DNA from: JBKHYG01 sp046565595
GTDB lineage: Bacteria > Actinomycetota > AC-67
Direction of reading: 5' to 3'
NCBI GenBank assembly: GCA_046565595.1
Contig: JBKHYG010000063.1
Location: 1 to 17,535, forward strand
DNA: 17,535 nucleotides
The notes under the pieces were generated by a model that worked only from the letters and a program-made list of their open reading frames with translations, did not search any database and was not told where the DNA came from. Shown here one piece after another: positions 1 to 7,967 of this stretch (positions are counted from its first letter, which is position 1; every line of letters begins with the position of its first letter). Made by a program: the position numbers and the translations under genes.

Positions 1-255
1 GAGTGGGTCTAGCAGCGAGTCACCGAAGGCGTCTAGGGCTTCGTGCATCGCCAGGTAGTCGGTGACGGCCTCGCCAGCGGCGTGTTCGGGTTCGCCCGCA
101 TCACGCGAGCCCTTGTCCAGGAGACTGGGATAGCCGGGGTGACGGAACAGCGAAGAGAGGATCTCGTCGGCGAAGTAACCGACAGAGGGACCAACGCCGG
201 TGACGCCGATGTCGTTGCGGGGGCCGAAGGCGAGGGCTGCTCCGATGATGCTCAT
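1..255 (-). CDS. Unrecognised protein, N-terminal part, runs off window edge
   Basis: An open frame of 85 codons starts with ATG at 253-255 and is still open at base 1, so only the N-terminus is visible. It begins MSIIGAALAFGPRND and continues with a GVTGVGPSVGYFADEIL stretch and an acidic, Ala-rich segment. There is no obvious signal peptide or membrane segment after the first few residues and no motif that I recognise. The start is supported by a GTAAGGA ribosome binding site ending five bases before the ATG. It lies downstream of sufU on the same strand, separated by 151 bases with an inverted repeat, so it is probably a separate transcription unit. No function is proposed. Confidence 0.6.
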   Translation of the reverse strand, partial: MSIIGAALAFGPRNDIGVTGVGPSVGYFADEILSSLFRHPGYPSLLDKGSRDAGEPEHAAGEAVTDYLAMHEALDAFGDSLLDPL

Positions 256-276
256 GTGTCCTTACCAACGAGCCAG

Positions 277-402
277 GTCACGATGCGTGGCGGGGCCGAG
301 CGACATCGGCGTATAGACACCTCTGCCCGATTTGGCTACCAGCGCGTGCGCACGCCCTCTGCGATCTGGCGACTCGGTTTCGTCGGCCACGCATCGCGTG
401 AC
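277..402. repeat. Imperfect inverted repeat flanking the sufU 3' spacer
   Basis: GTCACGATGCGTGGC at 277-291 is matched in inverted orientation by GCCACGCATCGCGTGAC at 386-402. The arms differ only by a 2-base CG insertion. Between them lies a perfect 12-bp palindrome, GCGTGCGCACGC, at 344-355. The right arm itself can fold as a small CACGC/GCGTG hairpin just after the sufU stop. It could be a terminator-like element for the suf operon or a regulator site for the gene at 1-255. There is no T-run to favour termination. Confidence 0.4.
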
Positions 403-406
403 TCGA

Positions 407-838
407 CTACTCAGCCTCGCCGGTCACGCCTTCATGGAGCGCGTCCCATGCGAGGACGGCGCACTTGATACGCACCGGATACTTGACGACGCCCTTCAGC
501 GCGACCAGGTCGCCGAGTTCGTCGTCGCTCATCGCTTCGTCGCCGCTCATCATGCGACGGAAGCGCAACAGGATGTCCTCGATCTCTTCCTTGGTCTTAC
601 CGGTCACCGCCTCGGTCATCATGGAGGCGGACGCTTGAGATATCGAGCAGCCTTGGCCCTCGAAGGCGACCTTCTCGGCTTTGCCGTCAGGTCCCAAGGC
701 GATGCGTACGGTCAGATCATCGCCGCAGAGGGGATTGTGACGATGAACATCGATCTGCGCGCCCTCTAAGGGTTGCTTGTTCCTGGGGCTGCGATAGTGA
801 TCGAGGATGACCTCGCGGTAAAGATCGTCTAGCGACAT
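407..838 (-). CDS. sufU: SufU, Zn-dependent sulfur-transfer protein of the SUF system
   Basis: The 143-residue product is a SufU-type member of the IscU/NifU-N family. In Gram-positive SUF systems SufU binds zinc and takes persulfide sulfur from SufS to pass to the SufBCD scaffold. The three cysteines are visible: C38 in NPLCGDD, C64 in GQGCSISQAS and about C126 in RIKCAVLAW, together with D40. The stretch between the second and third cysteines is long, as expected for SufU and unlike IscU. It is the last gene of the suf operon, 19 bases after the sufS stop, and ends with TAG. The ATG at 836-838 has only a weak ribosome binding site (GGCTCCGAGC), which suggests partial coupling to sufS. Confidence 0.96.
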   Translation of the reverse strand: MSLDDLYREVILDHYRSPRNKQPLEGAQIDVHRHNPLCGDDLTVRIALGPDGKAEKVAFEGQGCSISQASASMMTEAVTGKTKEEIEDILLRFRRMMSGDEAMSDDELGDLVALKGVVKYPVRIKCAVLAWDALHEGVTGEAE

Positions 839-857
839 GCTCGGAGCCTAACCGGGC

Positions 858-2081
858 CTAGAGGCCCATCCTCTGCTCGGCGTCGGCGACCGCCTCTACC
901 AGACGGTCCACATCTTCCAGCGTGTTGTACACATGGAAGGACGCGCGGGTCGTGGCCGGGATCCCGTACCGGCGCATCAGAGGCTGCGCGCAATGATGTC
1001 CAGCGCGGACGCACACGCCTGCGGTATCGAGGATCTGCGCCATGTCGTGAGGATGCACCAGATCGTGCCAGAAGGAGACGACGCCGCCTCGGCGGGTCAG
1101 GTCGGTCGGTCCGAAGATGCGAAGATCGCTCAGCTCGCCCAACCTGCCGAGAGCATGACGCAGCAGGTCTACCTCATGGGCACGCACATCCTCCATGCCG
1201 ATGTTCTCGAGATACTCGACCGCAGCTCCAAGACCTACCTGCGGAGTGATCGATGGCGTCCCGGCCTCGAACCTGTAGGGGATCTCGTTGTAGGTGGCCT
1301 TGTCCATCCAGACCTCGAGGATCATCTCGCCTCCACCTAGGAACGGTGGCATCTTCTCGAGGATCTCCATAGGCGCCCAGAGCGCACCCGAGCCTGAAGG
1401 GCCGAGCATCTTGTGGCCGCTCAGCGCCAGGAAGTCACATCCGAGGTTCCTGACATCTACCGGGAGATGAGGAACACCCTGCGCGGCGTCGCACACGACG
1501 AGGGCCCCAACTGCATGCGCCGCGGCGCTGATGTCGGCGATCGGATTGATCGTGCCCAGGACATTGCTCATCAGGGTTATGCAGACGAGTTTGGTCTTGG
1601 CGTTGAAGGGAGCCTTCTCGAGGTCGAGCGTCCCGTCCTCCTCGACCGGCCAGACCACGAGCTCGACGCCGGTCCTGGCGCGCAGTTGCTGCCAGGGGAT
1701 CAGGTTCGAGTGGTGTTCCATCTCGGTGATCACGATCTGGTCGCCCTCGCGGAGATGAGCGTCTCCGTAGGTCCGCGCGACGAGGTTGATCGCCTCGGTA
1801 GTTCCCCGCGTGAAGACGATCTCGCGGACGCTTGGAGCACCGATGAAACGCGCGATCGCCTCCCGTGCGCCCTCGTAGGCGTTCGTGGCTTCCTCAGCCA
1901 ACTGGTAGACGCCCCGATGAACATTCGCATAGTGCTGCTCTTCGAACCGAACCATCGCCTCGATGACCTGGCGTGGCCGCTGCGTGGAAGCCGCGGAATC
2001 GAGGTAGATGAGCGGCTTGTCCCCGTGCACGCGACGCTCGAAGACCGGGAAGTCCTTGCGGATCACGGTTGCATCGAACAT
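858..2081 (-). CDS. sufS: SufS, group II cysteine desulfurase
   Basis: PLP enzyme that removes sulfur from cysteine and holds it as a persulfide for SufU. With the ATG at 2079-2081 as residue 1, the product has 407 residues. The PLP lysine is K224 in LSGHKMLG and the catalytic cysteine is C364 in AGHHCAQPL, the same number as in E. coli SufS. The substrate-side His lies in EMEHHSN. I chose this ATG because a GAGGTGG ribosome binding site sits five bases before it. A GTG at 2097-2099 overlaps the sufC stop as GTGA and would add six residues (MTEVAA); it is a real alternative and may promote coupling. The stop is TAG. Confidence 0.96.
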   Translation of the reverse strand: MFDATVIRKDFPVFERRVHGDKPLIYLDSAASTQRPRQVIEAMVRFEEQHYANVHRGVYQLAEEATNAYEGAREAIARFIGAPSVREIVFTRGTTEAINLVARTYGDAHLREGDQIVITEMEHHSNLIPWQQLRARTGVELVVWPVEEDGTLDLEKAPFNAKTKLVCITLMSNVLGTINPIADISAAAHAVGALVVCDAAQGVPHLPVDVRNLGCDFLALSGHKMLGPSGSGALWAPMEILEKMPPFLGGGEMILEVWMDKATYNEIPYRFEAGTPSITPQVGLGAAVEYLENIGMEDVRAHEVDLLRHALGRLGELSDLRIFGPTDLTRRGGVVSFWHDLVHPHDMAQILDTAGVCVRAGHHCAQPLMRRYGIPATTRASFHVYNTLEDVDRLVEAVADAEQRMGL

Positions 2082-2095
2082 CGCGGCCACCTCTG

Positions 2096-2838
<743 letters not shown>

Positions 2839-2842
<4 letters not shown>

Positions 2843-3159
2843 GCTGTTTCAACCTCGATGACCACCATGTCGTCTTCGACGGTGGTCGGATAGACGGTAA
2901 CCGGCTGGGTCGCATGGAACGCCCGTACCTCTCCGGTGGGGATGTGGAAGCGCGCGCCGTGCAGATCGCATTCGATCTCTTGTTCGTCGGTATCGACGAA
3001 CCCTTCGGACAACGAACTCTCTGCGTGCGTGCAGGTATCGCTGATCGCGTAGTAGCCGCTTGGCAGCTTGAATACAGCGATCGGTTCAGGGACGCCTTCG
3101 GTGACGCGGATCGAGCCGCCCTCGGGGATGTCGCCGACCTTGGCCGCCTGGACCTTCAT
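2839..3159 (-). CDS. Rieske [2Fe-2S] ferredoxin encoded inside the suf operon
   Basis: A 106-residue single-domain Rieske protein of the type often annotated as a dioxygenase ferredoxin subunit or NirD-like. Both cluster-binding boxes are intact: C43-T-H45 and C64-D-L-H67, followed by GARF. No oxygenase gene is nearby. It overlaps sufD upstream and sufC downstream by ATGA at both ends, so it is a constitutive part of the suf operon, as known from other actinobacterial suf operons. A plausible role is electron delivery during cluster assembly, or being a marker client of the pathway; this is inference. It is cytoplasmic, with no signal peptide. Confidence 0.93.
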
Positions 3160-4361
3160 CTCAACTGCTCCAGTTCGGCTTCGACGAAGCCCTCGAGCCG
3201 CTCACGGACCGCAGCGACCCTGACGCGGTCGATCACCTCTTGGAAGAAGCCGATTACGAAGAGTCGTCTGGCATCCGCGTACTCGAGGCCCCGCGACTGC
3301 ATGTACCAGAGCACCTCGTCGTCAGGCCGTCCGACGCTCACACCATGGGTGGCTCCGACGACCTCGCTGGTGAGGATCTCAAGGAACGGAGATGCGTCCG
3401 CTCGAGCCGTATCGCTCAGCAACAGGTTGCGATTGGCCTGCTTGGCGTCACAATCCGTGGCCTCGTGTTCGATCTTCACAAGGCCGGCATAGACCGAACG
3501 CGCCTTCCCAGCGAGCGCACCCTTGTAGTACAGCTCGCTGGTCGTGTTAGGAGCGGCGTGGTGCTGCAGGGTTCGGTGGTCGATGAACTGCTGCTCGTCT
3601 CCGAAATACATGCCGAGCATCTCTGTGCTGGCGCCCCTCCCATCGAGCACGCTCTCGGTGACGCACCTCGAGTGTCTGCCGCCGAGCGAGGCGATCATCG
3701 TGCGCACCGTCGCCTCCTGGCCGATCTTCGCCCGCGTCGGAGCGAAGTGCCACACATCCGGCGCGTAGTCCTGGATGGCGAGGTAAGACAGTTGGGAAGC
3801 ATCTCCGACGGAGAGGTAGGTCGGGTGCACGGCTAGGGAAGCGGTTCCCCCGAGCTCGCTCTTGGATCGGTCGATGACCGTGGCCTCAGCGTTCTCTTCG
3901 AGGATCACCAGGGTCAGCGGGAAGACGGCTCTGCCGTGCTCGGGCAGGGTGCGCTGGAGCACGATGGGCTCTTCGATCACCTTCCCCCGAGGAACGAGGA
4001 TCACGGCCCCTCGCTGCGCGAATGCCGTCGCCAGGGTGGTGAAGAAGGCCTCACTGTCCGGCCAGTCGGCATCTAGCAGGGCAGCCAGGATGCGTTCGTC
4101 GGAGATCGCCTCTGGGAGCGTTGCAACGATCCCACCGACCTCGCGGACGGCCTCAGCACCTTCGAAGGCGACATCCTCTACGCCCGGCTCGAAGGCATCG
4201 AGGCCGAAGCCTTTGAGCGCGTCGTGTTTCCATGCCTCCGCGTCCAATATCGGCGTCTCGAACTCGGTATGACGCTTGAGCGCGGCACGGCGCGCCTCGC
4301 TCCAAGCTGCTGGTTCTTCGTCAGACAGCGGGGCGAGGGCGGAATCGGTGAACTGGTTCAT
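3156..4361 (-). CDS. sufD: SufD, scaffold partner of SufB
   Basis: SufD forms the SufBC2D complex on which clusters are built and is linked to iron acquisition. The product is about 401 residues from the ATG at 4359-4361. The C-terminal half has the family's beta-helix core, including NRNLLLSDTARADASPFLEI and GATHGVSVG; that His corresponds to the conserved SufD histidine. No strong ribosome binding site precedes this ATG. A TTG at 4374-4376 overlaps the sufB stop as TTGA and would add five residues (MSRLL); coupled initiation there is an open alternative. The 3' end overlaps the Rieske gene as ATGA. Confidence 0.95.
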   Translation of the reverse strand: MNQFTDSALAPLSDEEPAAWSEARRAALKRHTEFETPILDAEAWKHDALKGFGLDAFEPGVEDVAFEGAEAVREVGGIVATLPEAISDERILAALLDADWPDSEAFFTTLATAFAQRGAVILVPRGKVIEEPIVLQRTLPEHGRAVFPLTLVILEENAEATVIDRSKSELGGTASLAVHPTYLSVGDASQLSYLAIQDYAPDVWHFAPTRAKIGQEATVRTMIASLGGRHSRCVTESVLDGRGASTEMLGMYFGDEQQFIDHRTLQHHAAPNTTSELYYKGALAGKARSVYAGLVKIEHEATDCDAKQANRNLLLSDTARADASPFLEILTSEVVGATHGVSVGRPDDEVLWYMQSRGLEYADARRLFVIGFFQEVIDRVRVAAVRERLEGFVEAELEQLR

Positions 4362-4372
4362 CAACAGGCGGC

Positions 4373-5779
4373 TCAACCGACGGCACCGTCCATCTGCAGT
4401 TGGATCAGCCGGGTCAGCTCGACCGCGTACTCCATCGGCAGTTCCTTGGTGATCGGCTCGATGAAACCGTTGACGATCATGCCCATCGCTTCACCTTCGG
4501 GGATCCCGCGGCTCATCAGATAGAAGAGCTTCTCCTCACCGATCTTCGAGACCGTCGCCTCGTGACCGATCTCGGCGGTCTGGTTCTCGATCTCCATGTA
4601 CGGATAGGTGTCGCTGCGGGAATCGGTGTCGAGGATCAACGCATCGCATTGCACGAAGCTCTTGCAGGCTTCGGCCTTCGGATCGACCCGCACCAGGCCG
4701 CGATATCCGGTGCGGCCCCCGTAGGCGCTGACGGACTTCGAGATGATCTGGCTCGAGGTGTTGCTGGCCGCGTGAACGACCTTCCCACCGGCATCCTGGT
4801 GCTGGCCTTCCCCGGCGAAAGCGACGGAGAGAACCTCGCCGCGCGCACGCTCACCCATCAGATAGATGGCCGGATACTTCATCGTGATCTTGGAACCGAT
4901 GTTGCCATCGACCCACTCCATCACGGCGTCCTCGTAAGCGACAGCCCGCTTGGTCACCAGGTTGTACACATTGTTCGACCAGTTCTGGATGGTCGTGTAC
5001 CTGACCCGCGCTCCCTTATGAGCGATGATCTCTACCACCGCCGAATGCAACGAGTCGGTCGTGTAGACCGGCGCCGAACAGCCTTCGACATAGTGAACAT
5101 AGGAGCCCTCATCCACGATGATGAGCGTCCGCTCGAACTGGCCCATGTTCTCCTTGTTGATGCGGAAGTAGGCCTGAAGCGGTATCTCGACCTCGACGCC
5201 CGGCGGGACATAGATGAAGGAGCCGCCCGACCAGACGGCGGTGTTCAGTGCCGCGAACTTGTTGTCGTTTGGCGGGATGACGGTACCGAAGTAGCGCTTC
5301 ACGAGGTCAGGCCGCTCGCGCAGAGCGGTGTCCATGTCCGAGAAGAAGACGCCCTTCTCCTCGAGGTCCTTACGGACCGAGTGGTAGACGACTTCCGACT
5401 CATATTGTGCAGTGACGCCGCCGAGGAACTCGCGTTCGGCTTCGGGGATGCCGAGCTTCACATAGGTGTTCTTGATGTCCTCGGGCAGTTCGTCCCAACT
5501 CTTGACCTGGCCCTCTAGGGGCTTCAGGTAGTAGTAGATGTCGTCGAAGTCGATCTCTGAGAGATCCGCGCCCCAATCGGGCATCGGCCGACGCAGGAAA
5601 TGCTCGTACGCCTTCAAGCGGATCTTGGTCATCCACTCTGGCTCGCCCTTGGCGCGGCTGATGTCCTCGACGACCTGGGCGCTCAGGCCCTTGGTGGGGG
5701 TGTTGACGGAACTGGACGGGTCATGCCAGCCGTAGCGGTATCCCTGCCCTAGGTCAAGATCCTGGGGAGTGGTAGACAA
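4373..5779 (-). CDS. sufB: SufB, Fe-S cluster assembly scaffold
   Basis: A 468-residue SufB, the main cluster-building subunit of SufBC2D. The residues equivalent to the E. coli SufB C405/E434 pair are present with the same 29-residue spacing: C378 in FVQCDALI and E407 in EIGHEATVSKIG. The N-terminal DDIYYYLKP, the central GSFIYVPPGVEVEIP and the C-terminal FYLMSRGIPEGEA are typical. The start is TTG at 5777-5779, with AAGGAG nine bases upstream and no in-frame ATG that fits better. It is the first gene of the operon. No sufR repressor gene is adjacent, unlike many actinobacterial suf loci. Confidence 0.97.
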   Translation of the reverse strand: MSTTPQDLDLGQGYRYGWHDPSSSVNTPTKGLSAQVVEDISRAKGEPEWMTKIRLKAYEHFLRRPMPDWGADLSEIDFDDIYYYLKPLEGQVKSWDELPEDIKNTYVKLGIPEAEREFLGGVTAQYESEVVYHSVRKDLEEKGVFFSDMDTALRERPDLVKRYFGTVIPPNDNKFAALNTAVWSGGSFIYVPPGVEVEIPLQAYFRINKENMGQFERTLIIVDEGSYVHYVEGCSAPVYTTDSLHSAVVEIIAHKGARVRYTTIQNWSNNVYNLVTKRAVAYEDAVMEWVDGNIGSKITMKYPAIYLMGERARGEVLSVAFAGEGQHQDAGGKVVHAASNTSSQIISKSVSAYGGRTGYRGLVRVDPKAEACKSFVQCDALILDTDSRSDTYPYMEIENQTAEIGHEATVSKIGEEKLFYLMSRGIPEGEAMGMIVNGFIEPITKELPMEYAVELTRLIQLQMDGAVG

Positions 5780-5830
5780 ACTCTTCGACTCCTTCGCGTG
5801 TTCATGCTGGAGCGTTCTTCTTACGCACCG

Positions 5831-5859
5831 AGCCTATCAGTGCTCATAACGCCTTTCAC
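5831..5859 (-). promoter_or_regulatory. Candidate sigma70-type promoter of the suf operon
   Basis: On the minus strand GTGAAA (5854-5859) and TAGGCT (5831-5836) are separated by 17 bases. They fit a -35/-10 pair that would start transcription about 45 bases before the sufB TTG. The match is read by eye. I saw no clear SufR- or IscR-like operator. Confidence 0.45.
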
Positions 5860-5886
5860 CGGGTGTTCCTGCCCTGCGGAAAGGCG

Positions 5887-5915
5887 CGGACCCGCCCAAG
5901 CATCGGGCGGGTCCG
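5887..5915 (-). terminator. Hairpin terminator after the sulfurtransferase gene
   Basis: A perfect 11-bp stem (CGGACCCGCCC paired with GGGCGGGTCCG) encloses a 7-base loop. It begins 12 bases after the stop of the sulfurtransferase gene and is followed on that strand by a short TTTCC tract. The position suits termination of that gene ahead of the suf promoter. The short T tract makes the intrinsic terminator weak by E. coli standards but normal for high-GC Actinomycetota. Confidence 0.75.
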
Positions 5916-5926
5916 GCGGATACCGA

Positions 5927-6775
5927 TCATCTCTCTACCGGAGCCCTGACCAACGACCCCCATTCGGTCCAGGAGCCGTCGTAGTTGCGAACCTTGTCCC
6001 ATCCGAGGAGTTCGTGAAGCACGAACCATGTCAGCGCACTTCGCTCGCCGATGCGGCAGTAAGCCACTACCTCCTTATCGGGGGTGATGCCTTCCTCCTC
6101 GTAGAGCTTCACGAGCTCTTCGGGAGGAAGGAACTGGCCGGTGTCGGTATTCACATTCTTGCCCCACGGGATGTTCTTAGCGCCAGGGATGTGGCCACCG
6201 ACCTGACTCTGCTCTTGGGGCAGATGCGCGGGCGCCAACAGCTCGCCCCGGAACTCTTCTGGACTGCGCACATCGACCAAACCCTTCGAGTCCTTGCCCA
6301 GCACATCGGTGAGGATCTGATCGCGGAAGGCCCGGATCTCGTCGTCTGGGGTCGGAACCGGATAGCCCTTGGTCGAGGACACCTTCGGCTCTTCCTTGGT
6401 CAACTCCCGACCTTCCAGTTCCCATTTCTTGCGCCCGCCGTCCAGCAACTTCACCTTCGGGTGCTGGTAGTAGCGGTAGTACCAGTAGGCGTAGGAGGCG
6501 AACCAATTGTTGTTTCCCCCGTACAGCACTACCAGGGTGTCGGGGGTGATCCCCAGCTTGTCCTGCAGCTTGGCGAAGTCTTCGGCGGACAGGAAGTCTC
6601 GGCGAACACCGTCCTGAAGGTCTTCCTTCCAGTTGATGCCGATCGCCCCGGGGATATGGCCGCGGTCGTATGCGGTCGTGTCCTCGTCCACCTCGAGCAA
6701 CCTGAGGTTCGGATCGTCGAGGTTGTCTGCGAGCCAACTGGTCGTGACCAGCACATCGTTGGCGTAACCGCTCAT
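5927..6775 (-). CDS. Thiosulfate sulfurtransferase, two rhodanese domains (CysA2/SseA type)
   Basis: The 282-residue enzyme has two rhodanese domains, about residues 8-130 and 150-280. It moves sulfane sulfur from thiosulfate or mercaptopyruvate to an acceptor. Only the C-terminal domain has the catalytic cysteine, C240 in the loop CRIGERS, the form seen in actinobacterial CysA-type thiosulfate sulfurtransferases. In the N-terminal domain the corresponding loop is YGGNNNW and is inactive, as normal. Each domain has a GHIPGA motif. There is no signal peptide. The ATG is preceded by GGAGG six bases upstream. It is upstream of suf on the same strand but separated by a terminator, so it has its own transcript; a sulfur-supply link is inferred. 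Confidence 0.95.
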   Translation of the reverse strand: MSGYANDVLVTTSWLADNLDDPNLRLLEVDEDTTAYDRGHIPGAIGINWKEDLQDGVRRDFLSAEDFAKLQDKLGITPDTLVVLYGGNNNWFASYAYWYYRYYQHPKVKLLDGGRKKWELEGRELTKEEPKVSSTKGYPVPTPDDEIRAFRDQILTDVLGKDSKGLVDVRSPEEFRGELLAPAHLPQEQSQVGGHIPGAKNIPWGKNVNTDTGQFLPPEELVKLYEEEGITPDKEVVAYCRIGERSALTWFVLHELLGWDKVRNYDGSWTEWGSLVRAPVER

Positions 6776-6813
6776 CTAAGCCTCCATGTTCGCAAGGTTT
6801 CCACTACGCCTAT

Positions 6814-6843
6814 AGTGTAAACATGGCGAGCAGGGATGTGCAA
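6814..6843 (-). promoter_or_regulatory. Candidate promoter of the sulfurtransferase gene
   Basis: On the minus strand TTGCAC (6838-6843) and TACACT (6814-6819) are spaced 18 bases apart, a good -35/-10 pair. Transcription would start about 30 bases before the ATG and leave the GGAGG site in a short leader. It lies in the 89-base gap after sufT, so the sulfurtransferase can be expressed independently of the riboswitch-led operon. Confidence 0.55.
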
Positions 6844-6864
6844 CCCCCTCTGACCAGGCGTTCT

Positions 6865-7224
6865 CTAGAACATGCCCATCGCGAGGCGAGCGTCTTCGCT
6901 CATGCGCTCCATGGACCAGGGCGGATCGAAGGTGCACTTGCTCTCGACGACCCCAACACCTGGCAGCGTGGTTATGACCTGCTGGATCTGCTGCTCGATC
7001 AGCGGACCAACAGGGCAGCCCATGGATGTCAGCGTGTAGACGACCTTCACGGTGTCGTCGTCCACATCGACCTCGTACACGAGTCCGAGGTCCACGACAT
7101 TGATCCCGAGTTCGGGGTCCACGACCATCTTCAAGACCTCGAGCACATCCTCGGTGGTGGGTGACTCGCCGTTGCCTCCTGGCTTAGGGGTCTCCTCCGG
7201 CTGCGGGGCGTTCTCTTCGCTCAT
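6865..7224 (-). CDS. sufT: SufT-like metal-sulfur cluster maturation protein (DUF59/MIP18)
   Basis: A 119-residue DUF59/MIP18-family protein. SufT-type proteins help maturation of Fe-S proteins. After a Pro/Glu-rich tail of about 22 residues the domain shows VVDPELGINVVDLGLVYEV (residues 34-52), the conserved cysteine C70 in TSMGCPVGP, and FDPPW near 99. The ATG at 7222-7224 overlaps the stop of the ECF S-component gene as ATGA. It is therefore the last gene of the B12-riboswitch operon rather than the tail of suf, its usual actinobacterial position. The ribosome binding site is poor (CAGGGT), consistent with translational coupling. Confidence 0.92.
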   Translation of the reverse strand: MSEENAPQPEETPKPGGNGESPTTEDVLEVLKMVVDPELGINVVDLGLVYEVDVDDDTVKVVYTLTSMGCPVGPLIEQQIQQVITTLPGVGVVESKCTFDPPWSMERMSEDARLAMGMF

Positions 7225-7967
7225 GACCCTGATGGTAGCCAACGCCCGCGGCCTCGGCTCTGGGACTCTTTCAGCAGGACCCGTACGGGTGCGGCCAAGA
7301 CGACGAGCAGCACCGCGTTCCCGATGGCCCGCATCGAGTCCCAGGCCAGAGAGGTCACGAGATAGAAGCGCCAGTAGCCGGCCAGGTTCTCCGTGCCTGA
7401 AGCTCCCGGCTGGAAGGCCAGAGATGAGCCGCTGCGTTGGAACGGCCAGAACGAAAGGTTCAGTAAGGCGCCGAACACATAGCCGACGAACCAGCCGTAG
7501 ATCGCGATCGGGATCGGGCCTCGGTCTCGCACCACCAGCCCTGCTCCCCCGCCGGCCCATCCCATCGCCAGAGCTTGGAACGGTAGCCACGGTCCGATGC
7601 CGCCTGTGATCAGCGCACTCGCGAGCATGCTCGTAGAGCCGAGCAGGAAGCCGGCGCGGGCACCCATGGTCGCGCCGACGATGATCGGAAGCGCGAACAT
7701 CGGGCTCGCGCCGCCGAAGGAACCCGGGATGCGTAGGACCGCGTTCACGCCCGCAAGGACCCCGAGGACGGCGACCTCGTGCGAGGTGTACCGACCTCCT
7801 AACGCGACGAACAGCACCGCGCCGGCCAAGATCACGGCCGCGATCGGCGCGATCTGCTCCAGGGCCAAGGTATCCTGGAGCAGCGGCGCGGCTAAGAATG
7901 GCCACACGAAAGCCAGTGCACCGAGCGAGTGGAGCGCGATAACTGCCGTCCGCATCGTCGTGTTCAT
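7221..7967 (-). CDS. ECF transporter S component, probably cobalamin-specific
   Basis: A 248-residue integral membrane protein with about six hydrophobic segments, among them LGALAFVWPFLAAPLL, IAAVILAGAVLFVALGG, MFALPIIVGATMGARAGFLL and IPIAIYGWFVGYVFGALL. It is of the size and composition expected of an ECF substrate-binding (S) subunit. It sits at the 3' end of the EcfT-EcfAA' genes with an ATGA overlap at 7964-7967, so it is the dedicated S component. Sequence alone does not assign the substrate to me. Cobalamin, or a precursor, is inferred from the upstream B12 riboswitch and the transcobalamin-like partners. Confidence 0.82.
   Translation of the reverse strand: MNTTMRTAVIALHSLGALAFVWPFLAAPLLQDTLALEQIAPIAAVILAGAVLFVALGGRYTSHEVAVLGVLAGVNAVLRIPGSFGGASPMFALPIIVGATMGARAGFLLGSTSMLASALITGGIGPWLPFQALAMGWAGGGAGLVVRDRGPIPIAIYGWFVGYVFGALLNLSFWPFQRSGSSLAFQPGASGTENLAGYWRFYLVTSLAWDSMRAIGNAVLLVVLAAPVRVLLKESQSRGRGRWLPSGS

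Noticed and set aside
4400..5518. A 372-codon open frame on the plus strand opposite sufB
   Set aside because: It lies wholly antisense to a highly conserved sufB and its product has no recognisable domain; it is a by-product of high-GC codon use.
5749..5805. An 18-codon open frame starting 26 bases before sufB as a possible leader peptide
   Set aside because: No ribosome binding site and no diagnostic residue pattern; it merely contains the sufB ribosome binding site.
5798..6820. A 340-codon open frame on the plus strand opposite the sulfurtransferase
   Set aside because: It is antisense to a well-supported rhodanese gene and runs through its terminator and promoter; low-complexity composition, no domain.
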